Shown one piece after another: positions 17,434-27,036 of a DNA stretch of 51,048 nucleotides (position 1 is its first letter; each line of letters starts with the position of its first letter). A model generated the notes under the pieces. The model was not told the DNA's origin and searched no databases. It was given only the letters and a program-made list of their open reading frames with translations. The DNA comes from an uncultured Lachnospiraceae bacterium (lineage in GTDB: Bacteria; Bacillota; Clostridia; Lachnospirales; Lachnospiraceae), in contig CAJURQ010000027.1 of NCBI GenBank assembly GCA_910588955.1, positions 1 to 51,048 on the forward strand. The letters are read 5' to 3'. A program made the translations under genes and the position numbers.

Positions 17434-19475
17434 TATGCTGTCACCATCCCAACAGACTGTAATTCAACGCTGGATTCCACCTCGTTGTAGGACACAACAA
17501 CCAGATCTTTGTAGTAGTCCTCCGTCAGCTTTTTAAAGTACGCACGCACAATAGGAGAGGTAATCACAAGCGGTATCTTGCCCAGATCTTCCAGCTTCTT
17601 GATCTCCACGCCCAGAGACTCCATAATATCCTTCGTCTTTGCGGGATCGAGGGTCAGATACGCGCCCTGCTCCGTCTGCTTGACGCTCGCCATGATCTCC
17701 TGTTCCAGCTTCGGATCTAAGGTCACCACGCTGGTCGTTTCGTTCGCAGGGAAAAACTTGCCCGAAATCGCACGCTTCAGGCTTTGTCTCACATACTCCG
17801 TCAAAATATCGGTATCTCTGGTCGTCGTCGCATAGTCCGCCAGCGTCTCGAAAATGGTAAGCAAATCCCTGATGGAGATACCTTCCTTTAAGAGATTCTG
17901 CAGTACTTTCTGTATCTCGCCAAGCCCCAGAAGCTTCGGCACCAGCTCCTCCACAAGAGAAGGGTTCGATTCCTTTAAGTTGTCCACCAGACTCTGTACA
18001 TCCTGTCTCGTCAAAAGCTCCGATATGTACTGTCTGATAATCTCCGTCAGGTGCGTCGCGATAATGGACGGCGGATCTACCACGGTGTAACCCATGCTCT
18101 CCGCACGCTCCCTCTGCCCCTCCGTAATCCAGATGGCAGGCAGGTGGAAGGACGGCTCAAAAGTAGGGATACCTGTGATCTCCTCCTCCACATATCCGGG
18201 ATTCATCGCCATATAGTGGTCAAACAGAATCTCGCCCTCGCTGACCTGTACACCCTTTATTTTAATAATATATTGGTTTGGATTCAACTGTATGTTATCA
18301 CGCAGACGAATAATCGGCACAACCGTACCGAGTTCCAGCGCGATCTGTCTTCTGATCATAACCACGCGGTCCAGAAGGTCGCCTCCCTGGTTGACGTCCG
18401 CCAGCGGAATAATGCCGTAGCCGAATTCCAGCTCGATGGGATCAACCTGTAAAAGCGAAGTGACATTCTCCGGCTGCCTGATCTCCTCCGCCGCCGCTTC
18501 TTCCTCGTCCGCCTCGTGCTCAATCACCGCCGTCTCAATGGTGCCCGCCATCACTCTGCCGACTACCACGAATACCAGACCAAGCCCCACGAACACAACC
18601 GGGTTCAGAGGGGTGACTATGCCCAGGAAAGCCAGAACCGCGCCCACCAGATACAGTACCTTGGGCGTACCGAAGAGCTGGCTGATCAGGACCGTGCCGA
18701 AATCCGCCTCCTTGGAACCCTTCGTCACAAGAATACCTGTGGCGAGAGAGATCAGTAGAGACGGGATCTGGCTCACCAGACCGTCACCGATGGTAAGGAT
18801 CGTGTATTTGTTGAGCGCCTCCGTCATTTCCATACCCTGACGGAACACGCCGAATCCGATACCGCCCACAATATTGATGAAAGTGATCACCAGACCGGCG
18901 GTCGCGTCTCCCTTTACATACTTCACGGCACCGTCCATGGAACCGAAGAAGGTAGATTCTTCCTGAATCTTTTCACGGCGTTTTTTCGCCTCTTCATCCG
19001 TGATGGCGCCGGTATTTAAGTCCGCGTCGATCGCCATCTGTTTACCGGGCATCGCGTCCAGCGTAAATCTCGCCGTCACCTCAGCCACACGCTCGGAACC
19101 TTTGTTGATGATCATAAACTGCACGATAATCAGAATCAAAAATACGAGGACACCGATCAACAGATCGCCGCCGCCCACGTACTCGCCGAACGTCTGTACC
19201 ACGTTTCCGGCGTCGCCGGTAGACAGGATCAGCCTCGTCGATGAAACGTTAAGAGCAATCCTGAACACGGTTGTGAAGAGCAGAATCGTCGGATAGAAAG
19301 ACATGTTCAGCACTTCGTTGGAGAACATACAGCCAAACATAATCGTGAAGGCGACCGCGATGTTACATGCCAAAAGCACGTCCAAAAGTCCCGACTTAAT
19401 CGGAACGATCAGCATGATAAAAGCCGCCAGCAGATACATAGCAACACCAACGTCTCCAATCTTAAGCTTCTGCAC
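17433..19475 (-). CDS. flhA: Flagellar type III export gate protein FlhA
   Basis: Inner-membrane export gate of the flagellar secretion apparatus. 680 aa: about eight membrane helices in the first 310 residues, with the conserved cytoplasmic loop (ARFTLDAMPGKQMAIDADLN) between helices, then the large cytoplasmic domain that docks chaperone-substrate complexes. The start is a GTG placed after GGAGGTGA. It lies between flhB and flhF, the standard order. Confidence 0.97.
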   Translation of the reverse strand: MQKLKIGDVGVAMYLLAAFIMLIVPIKSGLLDVLLACNIAVAFTIMFGCMFSNEVLNMSFYPTILLFTTVFRIALNVSSTRLILSTGDAGNVVQTFGEYVGGGDLLIGVLVFLILIIVQFMIINKGSERVAEVTARFTLDAMPGKQMAIDADLNTGAITDEEAKKRREKIQEESTFFGSMDGAVKYVKGDATAGLVITFINIVGGIGFGVFRQGMEMTEALNKYTILTIGDGLVSQIPSLLISLATGILVTKGSKEADFGTVLISQLFGTPKVLYLVGAVLAFLGIVTPLNPVVFVGLGLVFVVVGRVMAGTIETAVIEHEADEEEAAAEEIRQPENVTSLLQVDPIELEFGYGIIPLADVNQGGDLLDRVVMIRRQIALELGTVVPIIRLRDNIQLNPNQYIIKIKGVQVSEGEILFDHYMAMNPGYVEEEITGIPTFEPSFHLPAIWITEGQRERAESMGYTVVDPPSIIATHLTEIIRQYISELLTRQDVQSLVDNLKESNPSLVEELVPKLLGLGEIQKVLQNLLKEGISIRDLLTIFETLADYATTTRDTDILTEYVRQSLKRAISGKFFPANETTSVVTLDPKLEQEIMASVKQTEQGAYLTLDPAKTKDIMESLGVEIKKLEDLGKIPLVITSPIVRAYFKKLTEDYYKDLVVVSYNEVESSVELQSVGMVTA

Positions 19476-19510
19476 CGCAAATCACCTCCTTCCATTTATC
19501 GTAACACGCG

Positions 19511-20623
19511 TTATACTTTTCCCTTCAAGTGGTAGACGAAGGCGAGCACCTCCGCCACCGCCTGATACAGCTCCGGCGGCACCACGCTGCCCACGTCCAC
19601 ATTCGCGTAGAGCATACGCGCCAAAGGTTTGTTTTCCACAATCTCGATGCGGTTTTCCTTCGCCACATCCTTGATCCTCTGCGCCAGATAATCGGCGCCC
19701 TTCGCCACCACATAGGGGGCGTCGTAAAGCTCGGGCTCGTACTTGATCGCCACGGCATAGTGGGTCGGGTTCGTGATAACCACGTCCGCCTCAGGCAGCT
19801 GCTGCATCATGCGTCGTCTGGACGCCTCCATCATCCTCTGCCTCTGCTTGCTCTTGATCTGCGGGTCACCTTCCTGATTCTTGTACTCGTCCTTGACCTC
19901 CTGCTTTGTCATCCTCATATCTCTCTTAAACTTGATCTTCTGATAGGCAAAGTCAGCGGCGGCAATCAACATGTAGAATAGCGCTATCCGGATGCCTAGA
20001 TCGATCACGAGTGTACCTACCAGAGCGATTCCCTGATTCAGCGAAACATCATAGAGCATATAGATCGGCGGCATGTTTTTCTTCAGATAATTATACACCA
20101 CATACCCGATTAGCGTCAGCTTCAAGACAGACTTTACAAGTTCCATCAGGGAATTGGGTGAAAAAATACGCTTCACCCCACTCACCGGATTCAGCTTATT
20201 GAATTTCGGTTGCAGCGGCTTCGTCGTTATCTTCCATTTAACCTGTAAAAGGTTTGTGACAAAAGCCACCAAAAAACCTACAAGCAGAAAAGGCGCGATA
20301 ACCTGCAGAATCCGCAACAGGGAACTCACAAAAAGCATCCGGAATGTCTCCGTCTGGACATGCCCGTCATAAAGCTTCACATACGCCGGAATCTGGGAAT
20401 AGATATCGTATATATTCCCTACAAAAACCGTTCCCATGTATTCAATCAAGAACTTCATCATCAAAAAAGCTGCCAGCATCTCAAAGGCGCTAGTCACCTC
20501 TTTACTCTTCGCCACCTGCCCTTCTTTTCGGGCATCCTCCAGCTTTTTGCTAGTGGGCTCTTCTGTTTTTTCTCCGCCCGGACCATCCTTAGCGAAGAAC
20601 TGGAGATTATATTCTAAGATCAA
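19511..20623 (-). CDS. flhB: Flagellar export switch protein FlhB
   Basis: Membrane component of the export gate that switches substrate class from rod/hook to filament. 370 aa: four membrane helices, then a cytoplasmic domain with the self-cleavage site NPTH at residues 285-288. The N-terminus (EEPTSKKLEDARKEGQVAKS) is typical. Its start overlaps the fliR stop by four bases (ATGA). A near-palindromic 13-mer overlaps its stop codon. Confidence 0.97.
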   Translation of the reverse strand: MILEYNLQFFAKDGPGGEKTEEPTSKKLEDARKEGQVAKSKEVTSAFEMLAAFLMMKFLIEYMGTVFVGNIYDIYSQIPAYVKLYDGHVQTETFRMLFVSSLLRILQVIAPFLLVGFLVAFVTNLLQVKWKITTKPLQPKFNKLNPVSGVKRIFSPNSLMELVKSVLKLTLIGYVVYNYLKKNMPPIYMLYDVSLNQGIALVGTLVIDLGIRIALFYMLIAAADFAYQKIKFKRDMRMTKQEVKDEYKNQEGDPQIKSKQRQRMMEASRRRMMQQLPEADVVITNPTHYAVAIKYEPELYDAPYVVAKGADYLAQRIKDVAKENRIEIVENKPLARMLYANVDVGSVVPPELYQAVAEVLAFVYHLKGKV

Positions 20624-21399
20624 ATCATCCCCTCCACAAAGGATACAATCATCCGCTTCATCTGCGTGAAGATGTTGTCTGACAAAGCAGGCAGCATCCG
20701 CATCGACAAAAAGAGGATACCGAGTCCCACGAGCACCTTGAACTGCATGCCGACCGCAAACATGTTAAGCTGCGGGGACACCTTTGCCAGCACGCCAAGC
20801 ACACAGTTTAGAAAAATCATGGCACAGAAAATTGGCAGTATGATGCGGAACCCGATTGTAATGTAATCTCCCAGAAACAGGAGAATGGATTCCAACAGCG
20901 CCTCCCGCTTAAAGACCGCGCCGTTTATCGGAATTAAGGTAAAGGTATCCGCCAGCGCCCTTATCAGGTACTGGTACAGACCCGAGATAATCATTAAAAG
21001 CGTAAACATGTACTGGTAAAACACACCCGTAAAGGTCGCCTGTTCCCTTGTCGTCGGGTCGATCAGCGAAACCATGGACAGACCGATCTCCATGTCCGCA
21101 ATGCTTCCGGCAAAGGAAGTCACCGTGGTGCATATCTGCGCGCCCCAGCCGATCACAAAGCCCGTCAGCGCCTCCTTCATCACAATCACCGCATAGCCGA
21201 GGAGCGTGTTGTAAACCACCTCGCCCCTGTCCAGCGACACGTAGAGCAGATAGGCAAAAAAAATGCTGAAACCGATCTTCACTCTCCGGGGCACATTCGA
21301 CATGCTGAAAAACGGAGCAACATACACAAAGCAGCTGACCCGCACGAGAATCAACAAAAAATATTCCAAATCCGCATAAGTAAAGCTGATGTCTAACAT
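20620..21399 (-). CDS. fliR: Flagellar export protein FliR
   Basis: Polytopic component of the export gate core (FliP-FliQ-FliR). 259 aa with about six membrane helices. Family features include ALTGFVIGWGAQICTTVTSFAG near residue 80 and the late helix FKVLVGLGILFLSM. The ribosome binding site is weak. Overlap with flhB suggests coupled synthesis of gate components. Confidence 0.95.
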   Translation of the reverse strand: MLDISFTYADLEYFLLILVRVSCFVYVAPFFSMSNVPRRVKIGFSIFFAYLLYVSLDRGEVVYNTLLGYAVIVMKEALTGFVIGWGAQICTTVTSFAGSIADMEIGLSMVSLIDPTTREQATFTGVFYQYMFTLLMIISGLYQYLIRALADTFTLIPINGAVFKREALLESILLFLGDYITIGFRIILPIFCAMIFLNCVLGVLAKVSPQLNMFAVGMQFKVLVGLGILFLSMRMLPALSDNIFTQMKRMIVSFVEGMI

Positions 21400-21430
21400 A
21401 TTCTCACTTTCCCACAGCCGGAATTACCCC

Positions 21431-21700
21431 TTATTTGAGGTAGAGGTTAAAATCAGTCCACAGCCCTGTCATAAACTCCACCATGTTGTTCATAACCCAG
21501 TGACCCATGATAATCAGCGACAGAAAAATCGCCAGCACCTTCGGCACAAAAGTAAGCGTCTGCTCCTGAATGGAGGTAACAGTCTGAAAAATACTTATAA
21601 TCAAACCAACGCACAGAGATACGAGCAGCATCGGCGCGCTGCATTTGATAATTGTATAAATTGCCTGCTCGGCAATGGCTGTGACGTCATTGACTGTCAT
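21431..21700 (-). CDS. fliQ: Flagellar export protein FliQ
   Basis: Small gate subunit with two membrane helices. 89 aa, standard length. The first helix (about 17-40) contains LVSLCVGLIISIFQTVTSIQ, the most conserved part of the family. The second lies at about 50-70. It lies 12 nt after fliP and precedes fliR. Confidence 0.95.
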   Translation of the reverse strand: MTVNDVTAIAEQAIYTIIKCSAPMLLVSLCVGLIISIFQTVTSIQEQTLTFVPKVLAIFLSLIIMGHWVMNNMVEFMTGLWTDFNLYLK

Positions 21701-21712
21701 TTACACCCACTC

Positions 21713-22633
21713 CTAATAATAGAATGTTTCCACCACACCCTTGATCACCAGATACCAGCCGTCCGCCAGCACGAACAGCAAAATCTTAAAAGGCATGGAA
21801 ATCGTGGTCGGCGGCAGCATCATCATACCCATACTCATCAGCGTGGAAGCCACCACCATATCGATTACAATAAACGGAATATATATGAGGAAACCGATAA
21901 TAAACGCCTGCCGCAGCTCGTTGATGATAAACGCGGGCACAAGCACGCTGATCGGTATGTCGTCCAGTTCACCGCTCCATTCGGTACGGGAGAGATCCAT
22001 GAAGAAATTCACATCACTCTTCTGGGTCTGTCCATACATAAACTGCCTGATCGGCGCCGCAGCCGCCGTAAGAGCCTCCTCCTGCGTCAGCTCCCCCGCC
22101 TCGAAGGGCACAATCGCGTCCGTGTAAACCGCCGCTATTGTGGGCTGCATCACATAGAAAGTCAAAAACAGGGCTATGCCGATCAACACCGTATTCGGCG
22201 GAGCCGTCTGCGTGTTCAGTGCCTGCCTCGTAAAATGGAGTACAATAATAATCCTCGTAAACGAGGTTAACATAATAATCAATGACGGTGCAATAGCAAT
22301 CAAGGTAAGGATCATCAAAATACGCAGTGCACCGTTCACACTGCCATTACCATTGTTGTACGTAACCGTCACCGTATTGGCGATATTCAGTTCAGCCAGA
22401 TCTTCGGCACTCTCCGAGGCACCGGGCGGGTCCACATTGGTTCTCTCATTTTCCGTACCGGTGAGATTGGAGTCCCGGTAAGGGGTATCAGTCACCACCG
22501 ATTCCGTCACCGCTTCGGGTCTGTTATCCTCGACTGCATAGGCGCTCTGCCCCCAGCTAAGATACAATATGCCTGCCACCATCAGCAGGCATATTAATTT
22601 TGCCAAATGATATCCGGAAAAATATCTCTTCAT
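21713..22633 (-). CDS. fliP: Flagellar export protein FliP
   Basis: Pore-forming subunit of the export gate. 306 aa, longer than the minimal form because of a cleavable signal peptide (about residues 1-33, ending near QSAYAVE) and an extracytoplasmic segment of about 65 residues. The conserved core begins at RILMILTLIAIAPSLIIMLT. Further signatures are TAPPNTVLIGIALFLTFYVM and PFKILLFVLADGW near the end. It overlaps fliO by four bases. Confidence 0.96.
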   Translation of the reverse strand: MKRYFSGYHLAKLICLLMVAGILYLSWGQSAYAVEDNRPEAVTESVVTDTPYRDSNLTGTENERTNVDPPGASESAEDLAELNIANTVTVTYNNGNGSVNGALRILMILTLIAIAPSLIIMLTSFTRIIIVLHFTRQALNTQTAPPNTVLIGIALFLTFYVMQPTIAAVYTDAIVPFEAGELTQEEALTAAAAPIRQFMYGQTQKSDVNFFMDLSRTEWSGELDDIPISVLVPAFIINELRQAFIIGFLIYIPFIVIDMVVASTLMSMGMMMLPPTTISMPFKILLFVLADGWYLVIKGVVETFYY

Positions 22634-23019
22634 TCGTCTCGCCCGTCTTCTTTTTCCAGGATTCTTTCTTTCTGTATTTTTGCGAGTACATCCCTAAAAG
22701 TGGATGCACTACCTAAAGACCCCTCGGGAAAGCTTAAATCCTCCTCGGGAATCTCTGATAACATTGTAACAGTATCTTTGCAGACTGCAACTGCCAAATA
22801 CTTCCGTCCGATCCGAACAATCTGCACGTACTTATTATTTGACAGCCGGAGCGACTCAATCAGCTCCATGTTCGCGCCCACAGACCTGCTCTTCTGGTAA
22901 CCCCCGATCCATCTGGTCACAAGGGCAGTGATCGCCAACACAAACACAAACAGCAGCAATACCGTCATAAACTGCACATAGGAGTCAGTCCTGTCTGATA
23001 ATGCAGCGGTAAGAAGCAT
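22630..23019 (-). CDS. fliO: Flagellar biosynthetic protein FliO (FliZ of B. subtilis)
   Basis: 129 aa with one membrane helix near residues 17-37 (FMTVLLLFVFVLAITALVTR). The cytoplasmic FliO domain follows, with ELIESLRLSNNKYVQIVRIG and KYLAVAVCKDTVTMLSEI. It assists FliP assembly. It overlaps cheY by one base and fliP by four, which places it firmly in the export gate cluster. Confidence 0.9.
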   Translation of the reverse strand: MLLTAALSDRTDSYVQFMTVLLLFVFVLAITALVTRWIGGYQKSRSVGANMELIESLRLSNNKYVQIVRIGRKYLAVAVCKDTVTMLSEIPEEDLSFPEGSLGSASTFRDVLAKIQKERILEKEDGRDE

Positions 23020-23381
23020 TATCCGACAACCTTCTTCACAGCCTCTAAGACACGGTCAGCCTGGAAAGGTTTTACGATGAAATCCTTGGCGCCGGACTGA
23101 ATGGATTCGATAACCATTGCCTGCTGACCCATGGCGGAACACATAATAACCATAGCGCCGGGATCGCCCTCTTTAATCTTCTTGAGAGCCTGGATACCAT
23201 CCATCTCAGGCATCGTGATGTCCATCAGCACAAGATCGGGTTTCAGCTCGTTGTACTTCTCAACCGCTTTTGCGCCGTTCTCAGCCTCTCCTGCCACGTT
23301 ATAGCCATTCTTTGTCAGGATGTCCTTGATCATCATTCGCATAAACGCTGCATCATCACATACTAAAATATTTTTTGCCAT
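23019..23381 (-). CDS. cheY: Chemotaxis response regulator CheY
   Basis: 120-aa single receiver domain. The acidic pair D9/D10, phospho-acceptor D54 (LVLMDITMPEMDG), the switch Ser in IMCSAMGQ and the conserved Lys in FIVKPFQ are all present. CheY-P binds FliM/FliY at the motor, and in B. subtilis it promotes smooth swimming. It is encoded between fliY and fliO, as in many Firmicutes. Confidence 0.96.
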   Translation of the reverse strand: MAKNILVCDDAAFMRMMIKDILTKNGYNVAGEAENGAKAVEKYNELKPDLVLMDITMPEMDGIQALKKIKEGDPGAMVIMCSAMGQQAMVIESIQSGAKDFIVKPFQADRVLEAVKKVVG

Positions 23382-23401
23382 CTCTCTTCTCCTATCACAT
23401 A

Positions 23402-24634
23402 TTATTTGATAATTTCGGTTACCCGAATACCAAAGCTTTCCTCAATAACTACTACTTCACCTTTTGCTACGAACTTGCCGTTGACCAGAATATCAATCGG
23501 TTCACCGGCAATCTTATCCAGTTCAATGATCGTGCCCGGTGCAAAATCCAAAATCTCCGAAATGGACTTGGAAGTTCTGCCCAGCTCTACCGTTACTTCC
23601 AACGGCACATCCTTGATCAGTTCGATATTTTCCTGACTCTGCAGCGGGTTGAAATCGCTGGCAAAACTCTGGAACTGAACAGGCTGCACATTCATATTAG
23701 GCTGCGGCATCATCTGGGGCATCATCTGCATCTGCGGCATCATCTGGGGCATTCCCATCTGCATCTGTGGCATTCCCATCTGCATCTGGCTCATATCCAT
23801 CTGCGGCATCTGCTGCTGTGGCATCTGCTGCTGCGGCATTGGCTGCGGTGCAGGAGCCGGTGCAGGCACTGGCTCCGCTGGTGCAGGTGCGGGAGCCGCG
23901 GCAGATCCAGATGTCCCATCGCCACCCTGGCTGATAATGAAGGTATCATAAATCTCCTTCGCAAACTCCACCGGGTACAACTGCATAATCGTGGAATCCA
24001 CCAGCTCGTCAATCTGCATCCTGAAGGAAATCTTTACGAAAGTGCCGCTCAGGAACTCTGCGATATCGCCGCCTGACTTAAATGCCGTCAGGTCTACCAG
24101 ACTTGCCTCCGGCGGGCTGATATCAATCATCTTTCCGAGCATGGTGGAAAGTGATGTGGCGGAGGAGCCCATCATCTGGTTCATCGCCTCTGAGATCGCG
24201 GAGAGATGCAACTCTCCCAGCTCTCCGTCCGTATTGCTGCCATCACCGCCCATCATCAGGTCGGTAATGATCTTTACATCATGCTCCTTTAAGATCAGGA
24301 TATTCGATCCATCCAGACCCTGGGTATATTTAATCAGAATAAATACGCAGGGCTTTTCATAATCTTCCAGTACATTCTTCCAAGTTGCCATCTTAACCAC
24401 AGGTGTCGTAATATTGACCTTGCGGTTTACAATGGAGAACAGGGTGGTAGCAGATGCGCCCATGCTGATATTGGCAACCTCGCCGACAGCGTCCTTCTCG
24501 ATATCCGACAGAAGCGAATCATCCGCTTCATCTCCGTCGAAACCTGCGGTACTTTCATCCGCGGCATCTCCAGAAGAATCGTCTGTACCATTCAAAAGCG
24601 CATTTATTTCATCCTGTGATAACATTCCGTCCAT
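23402..24634 (-). CDS. fliY: Flagellar motor switch phosphatase FliY
   Basis: C-ring protein that combines a CheC-like CheY-P phosphatase domain with a FliN/SpoA domain. 410 aa: the N-terminal CheY-binding peptide LSQDEINALLNG, then a CheC-like domain (about 45-235) with VGEVANISMGASATTLF and ISEAMNQMMGSSATSLS. A Pro/Ala and then Met/Gln-rich linker spans about 245-325. The C-terminal SpoA domain covers about 330-410. The linker repeat is notable and described in the findings. It follows fliM after 4 nt. Confidence 0.95.
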   Translation of the reverse strand: MDGMLSQDEINALLNGTDDSSGDAADESTAGFDGDEADDSLLSDIEKDAVGEVANISMGASATTLFSIVNRKVNITTPVVKMATWKNVLEDYEKPCVFILIKYTQGLDGSNILILKEHDVKIITDLMMGGDGSNTDGELGELHLSAISEAMNQMMGSSATSLSTMLGKMIDISPPEASLVDLTAFKSGGDIAEFLSGTFVKISFRMQIDELVDSTIMQLYPVEFAKEIYDTFIISQGGDGTSGSAAAPAPAPAEPVPAPAPAPQPMPQQQMPQQQMPQMDMSQMQMGMPQMQMGMPQMMPQMQMMPQMMPQPNMNVQPVQFQSFASDFNPLQSQENIELIKDVPLEVTVELGRTSKSISEILDFAPGTIIELDKIAGEPIDILVNGKFVAKGEVVVIEESFGIRVTEIIK

Positions 24635-24638
24635 GCTT

Positions 24639-25622
24639 TTATTCCTCCCCCTCTCTGATCACCGAAGTGACTCTCACAGCGTTCTTCTCCCGGCTGGTTC
24701 CCGGAAGTGCGGTGAATTTTCTGATATTACCCACATACACCGTAAGATCCTGTTCTACCTCGGTATCTAATCGTATGATGTCGCCGATCTGCAAATTTAC
24801 AAAATCGGCAACCGATATGCTCGTCTTTCCCAGCACTGCCTTGACAGGAACATCCACTCTCTTGATGAGCGTTTCGATGTACTCCTCGAAATCCTCGTCA
24901 TCCGATTCCTGCAGATTTGCGTACCAGAACTTCGTATTGAGCTTATCCATGACGCTCTCCAACGTGAAAAAGGGGAGACATACATTCATAAACCCTTCCA
25001 CTTCACCCACCTTCATATTTAAGGTGACAATGGCTATCATATCATTCGGCGCAATAATCTGTGCGAACTGGGAATTCGTCTCGATTCTCTCCAACATGGG
25101 ATTAATGTCCACCACGTTCTTCCATGGTTCCCGCATAAGCTGCATACAGACTACCATCATCTTCTCTATGATCGTCATCTCAATCTCGGTGAACTCCCTG
25201 CCCTTTTCCAACGGGTCGCCGGCACCGCCCAACATCCGGTCTATCATGGTAAATCCCAACTGGGATGCCAGCTCAATCAAAATCATTCCACCCAACGGAT
25301 GAAAATTGACTACACCCAGAATAACCGGATTCGAAAGGGAGTTGGAAAACTCCGAAAAGATAACCGTCTCGGAGCTGGTTACCGATATCTGTATATTCTT
25401 TCGAAGATATACCTGCAGGCTCGTGGAAAGCAGCCGCCCGTAATGCTCGTATATAATTTCCAAAGTGCGCAGATGTTCTCTTGAGAACTTGGTCGGCCGT
25501 TTAAAGTCGTAATCCTTAATCTGTTTATCATCCGCGCCATTCAGTTCATCCGTGTCCAGCTCACCGCTGCTCAAGGCGGCGAGCAGATTATCTATCTCGC
25601 TCTGTGATAGTACCTCACCCAC
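24639..25622 (-). CDS. fliM: Flagellar motor switch protein FliM
   Basis: C-ring switch protein. 327 aa: CheY-P-binding peptide LSQSEIDNLLA at the N-terminus, CheC-like middle domain (about 45-230, with the GGAGDP loop), C-terminal SpoA domain. The start is GTG, preceded by GGAGGTGA. Length and domain order are normal. It lies between fliL and fliY. Confidence 0.96.
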   Translation of the reverse strand: MGEVLSQSEIDNLLAALSSGELDTDELNGADDKQIKDYDFKRPTKFSREHLRTLEIIYEHYGRLLSTSLQVYLRKNIQISVTSSETVIFSEFSNSLSNPVILGVVNFHPLGGMILIELASQLGFTMIDRMLGGAGDPLEKGREFTEIEMTIIEKMMVVCMQLMREPWKNVVDINPMLERIETNSQFAQIIAPNDMIAIVTLNMKVGEVEGFMNVCLPFFTLESVMDKLNTKFWYANLQESDDEDFEEYIETLIKRVDVPVKAVLGKTSISVADFVNLQIGDIIRLDTEVEQDLTVYVGNIRKFTALPGTSREKNAVRVTSVIREGEE

Positions 25623-25660
25623 GAAAGTTCACCTCCTGTGGCAGTCATTTTGTCTAAGTA

Positions 25661-26188
25661 CTATCCAAACATAATGTCGCCGAAGGACACGTTATAGATA
25701 AACTTGGAATCAAACATAGTCTGTATTCTGCTGATAATTTCCTTCTTTATAACTTCCTGATTGTCGCGTGCATCCTCCATTGTATACTGGGCAAACACAC
25801 TGTTGATCTCATCCTTAATCAAGCCTTCCATGGACGCAAGACTCTCCGCAGAGCCGTAGTCCTTGTAGCCGTCAGCCTTGGTGTTGATCGAGAGCGTGAT
25901 GGAAACGATGCAATAGTGATCCTTGTCGTCACCCTCGCTCTTTTTTAACGGAATCGTCATCTGCTCCGGGAAAGAGTAGGTCTCGGTGTCCGCCATGGAA
26001 ACGTTCTCCTCCGCTGCACCGCCTTCCGTACCGGATGACAGTTCCAGATTCAAAGCCGTGGCAATGTTGTCAACCAGCGCGGCGGTCTTCTTAGAAGCGC
26101 CCGTCACACTGAACATCATTATGGCGGTCAATACAATGTTTACGATCAACAGCGCCAAAATAATAACGGAAATCAGATTCTTCTTCAT
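25661..26188 (-). CDS. fliL: Flagellar basal body-associated protein FliL
   Basis: Membrane protein that supports the stator. 175 aa from the ATG at 26188. A GTG eight codons earlier lacks a ribosome binding site, whereas AGAAGGAG precedes the ATG (12-nt spacing, slightly long). One membrane helix (about 6-28) precedes the periplasm-side FliL domain, with PLKKSEGDDKDHYCIVSITL and a C-terminal INSVFAQYTMEDARD-type segment. It lies directly after motB. Confidence 0.9.
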   Translation of the reverse strand: MKKNLISVIILALLIVNIVLTAIMMFSVTGASKKTAALVDNIATALNLELSSGTEGGAAEENVSMADTETYSFPEQMTIPLKKSEGDDKDHYCIVSITLSINTKADGYKDYGSAESLASMEGLIKDEINSVFAQYTMEDARDNQEVIKKEIISRIQTMFDSKFIYNVSFGDIMFG

Positions 26189-26217
26189 AGCCTTCGTTTT
26201 CTCCTTCTGCACTTATC

Positions 26218-27036
26218 TTAATAAGAACTGAGAGAGTTATATATCTTGATCTCAACCCTTCTGTTCTTCGCTCTGCCCTCAGGCGTGGCATTGTCCGCTA
26301 CCGGCAGGTATTCTCCCCTGCCCGCATGCTTGATATTCGCCGGGTTCAGATTCGTGATCGAGAGGATGTAATCAAACACCGACAGCGCACGTCCGGAGCT
26401 CAGTTCGTTGTTATTGGAATACTTTGCCCCCGACATAGGCACATTATCCGTATGTCCCTCAATCTCTATCGTTCCCTGCCCGTAACGCTCCAAAATCAGA
26501 CCCACCTGATCAAGAACCGGTTTCGCCTCATCTTTTAGGAGCGTGCTGCCCGAGTCAAAGAGTAACGATCCCTTAAGCGTCAACTGGACAAACTGTGCAG
26601 TAAACTGCACCTCCACCTCGTCCGCCATATTCTTCTCGTCAACCGCCTCCTGAATTTTCTCAGCAAGCTCCTCGGATTCCTCCATCTGCGCCTCTTCGAG
26701 CGTCTCCTTAGCCTCGGTGGCATCCTTCGCCATATCCTCGTCTATGGTCTGACCTTCGTCCAACTTACCTGTACTGTTTATAAAATCATCCAGCTCATTG
26801 AGCTGGCTGACGCCGTTACTGATCAGCCTGCCGTCGCCAATCGCCTGCGCGCCCCCGTCAAACACGGAAAACGCCTGGTTCAGGGACGCTATGATCGCAT
26901 CCTGCTTCGCCTCGTCCACACTGGACATCGCAAAGAGCAACACGAAGAAACAGAGCAGGAGATTCATCAGGTCACTGAATGTCGCCATCCACGCCGGTGA
27001 ACCTTTTGGCGGATCTTCCTGCTTCTTCTTAGCCAT
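26218..27036 (-). CDS. motB: Flagellar stator protein MotB
   Basis: Stator subunit anchored to peptidoglycan. 272 aa from the ATG at 27036. One membrane helix (about 20-42) carries the ion-binding Asp22 in ATFSDLMNLLLCFFVLLFAM. The C-terminal OmpA-like domain has IEGHTDNVPMSGAKYSNNNE and SSGRALSVFDYI. The start overlaps the end of motA by 8 bases, so both stator subunits are probably made in coupled fashion. Whether protons or sodium drive it cannot be told safely. Confidence 0.95.
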   Translation of the reverse strand: MAKKKQEDPPKGSPAWMATFSDLMNLLLCFFVLLFAMSSVDEAKQDAIIASLNQAFSVFDGGAQAIGDGRLISNGVSQLNELDDFINSTGKLDEGQTIDEDMAKDATEAKETLEEAQMEESEELAEKIQEAVDEKNMADEVEVQFTAQFVQLTLKGSLLFDSGSTLLKDEAKPVLDQVGLILERYGQGTIEIEGHTDNVPMSGAKYSNNNELSSGRALSVFDYILSITNLNPANIKHAGRGEYLPVADNATPEGRAKNRRVEIKIYNSLSSY

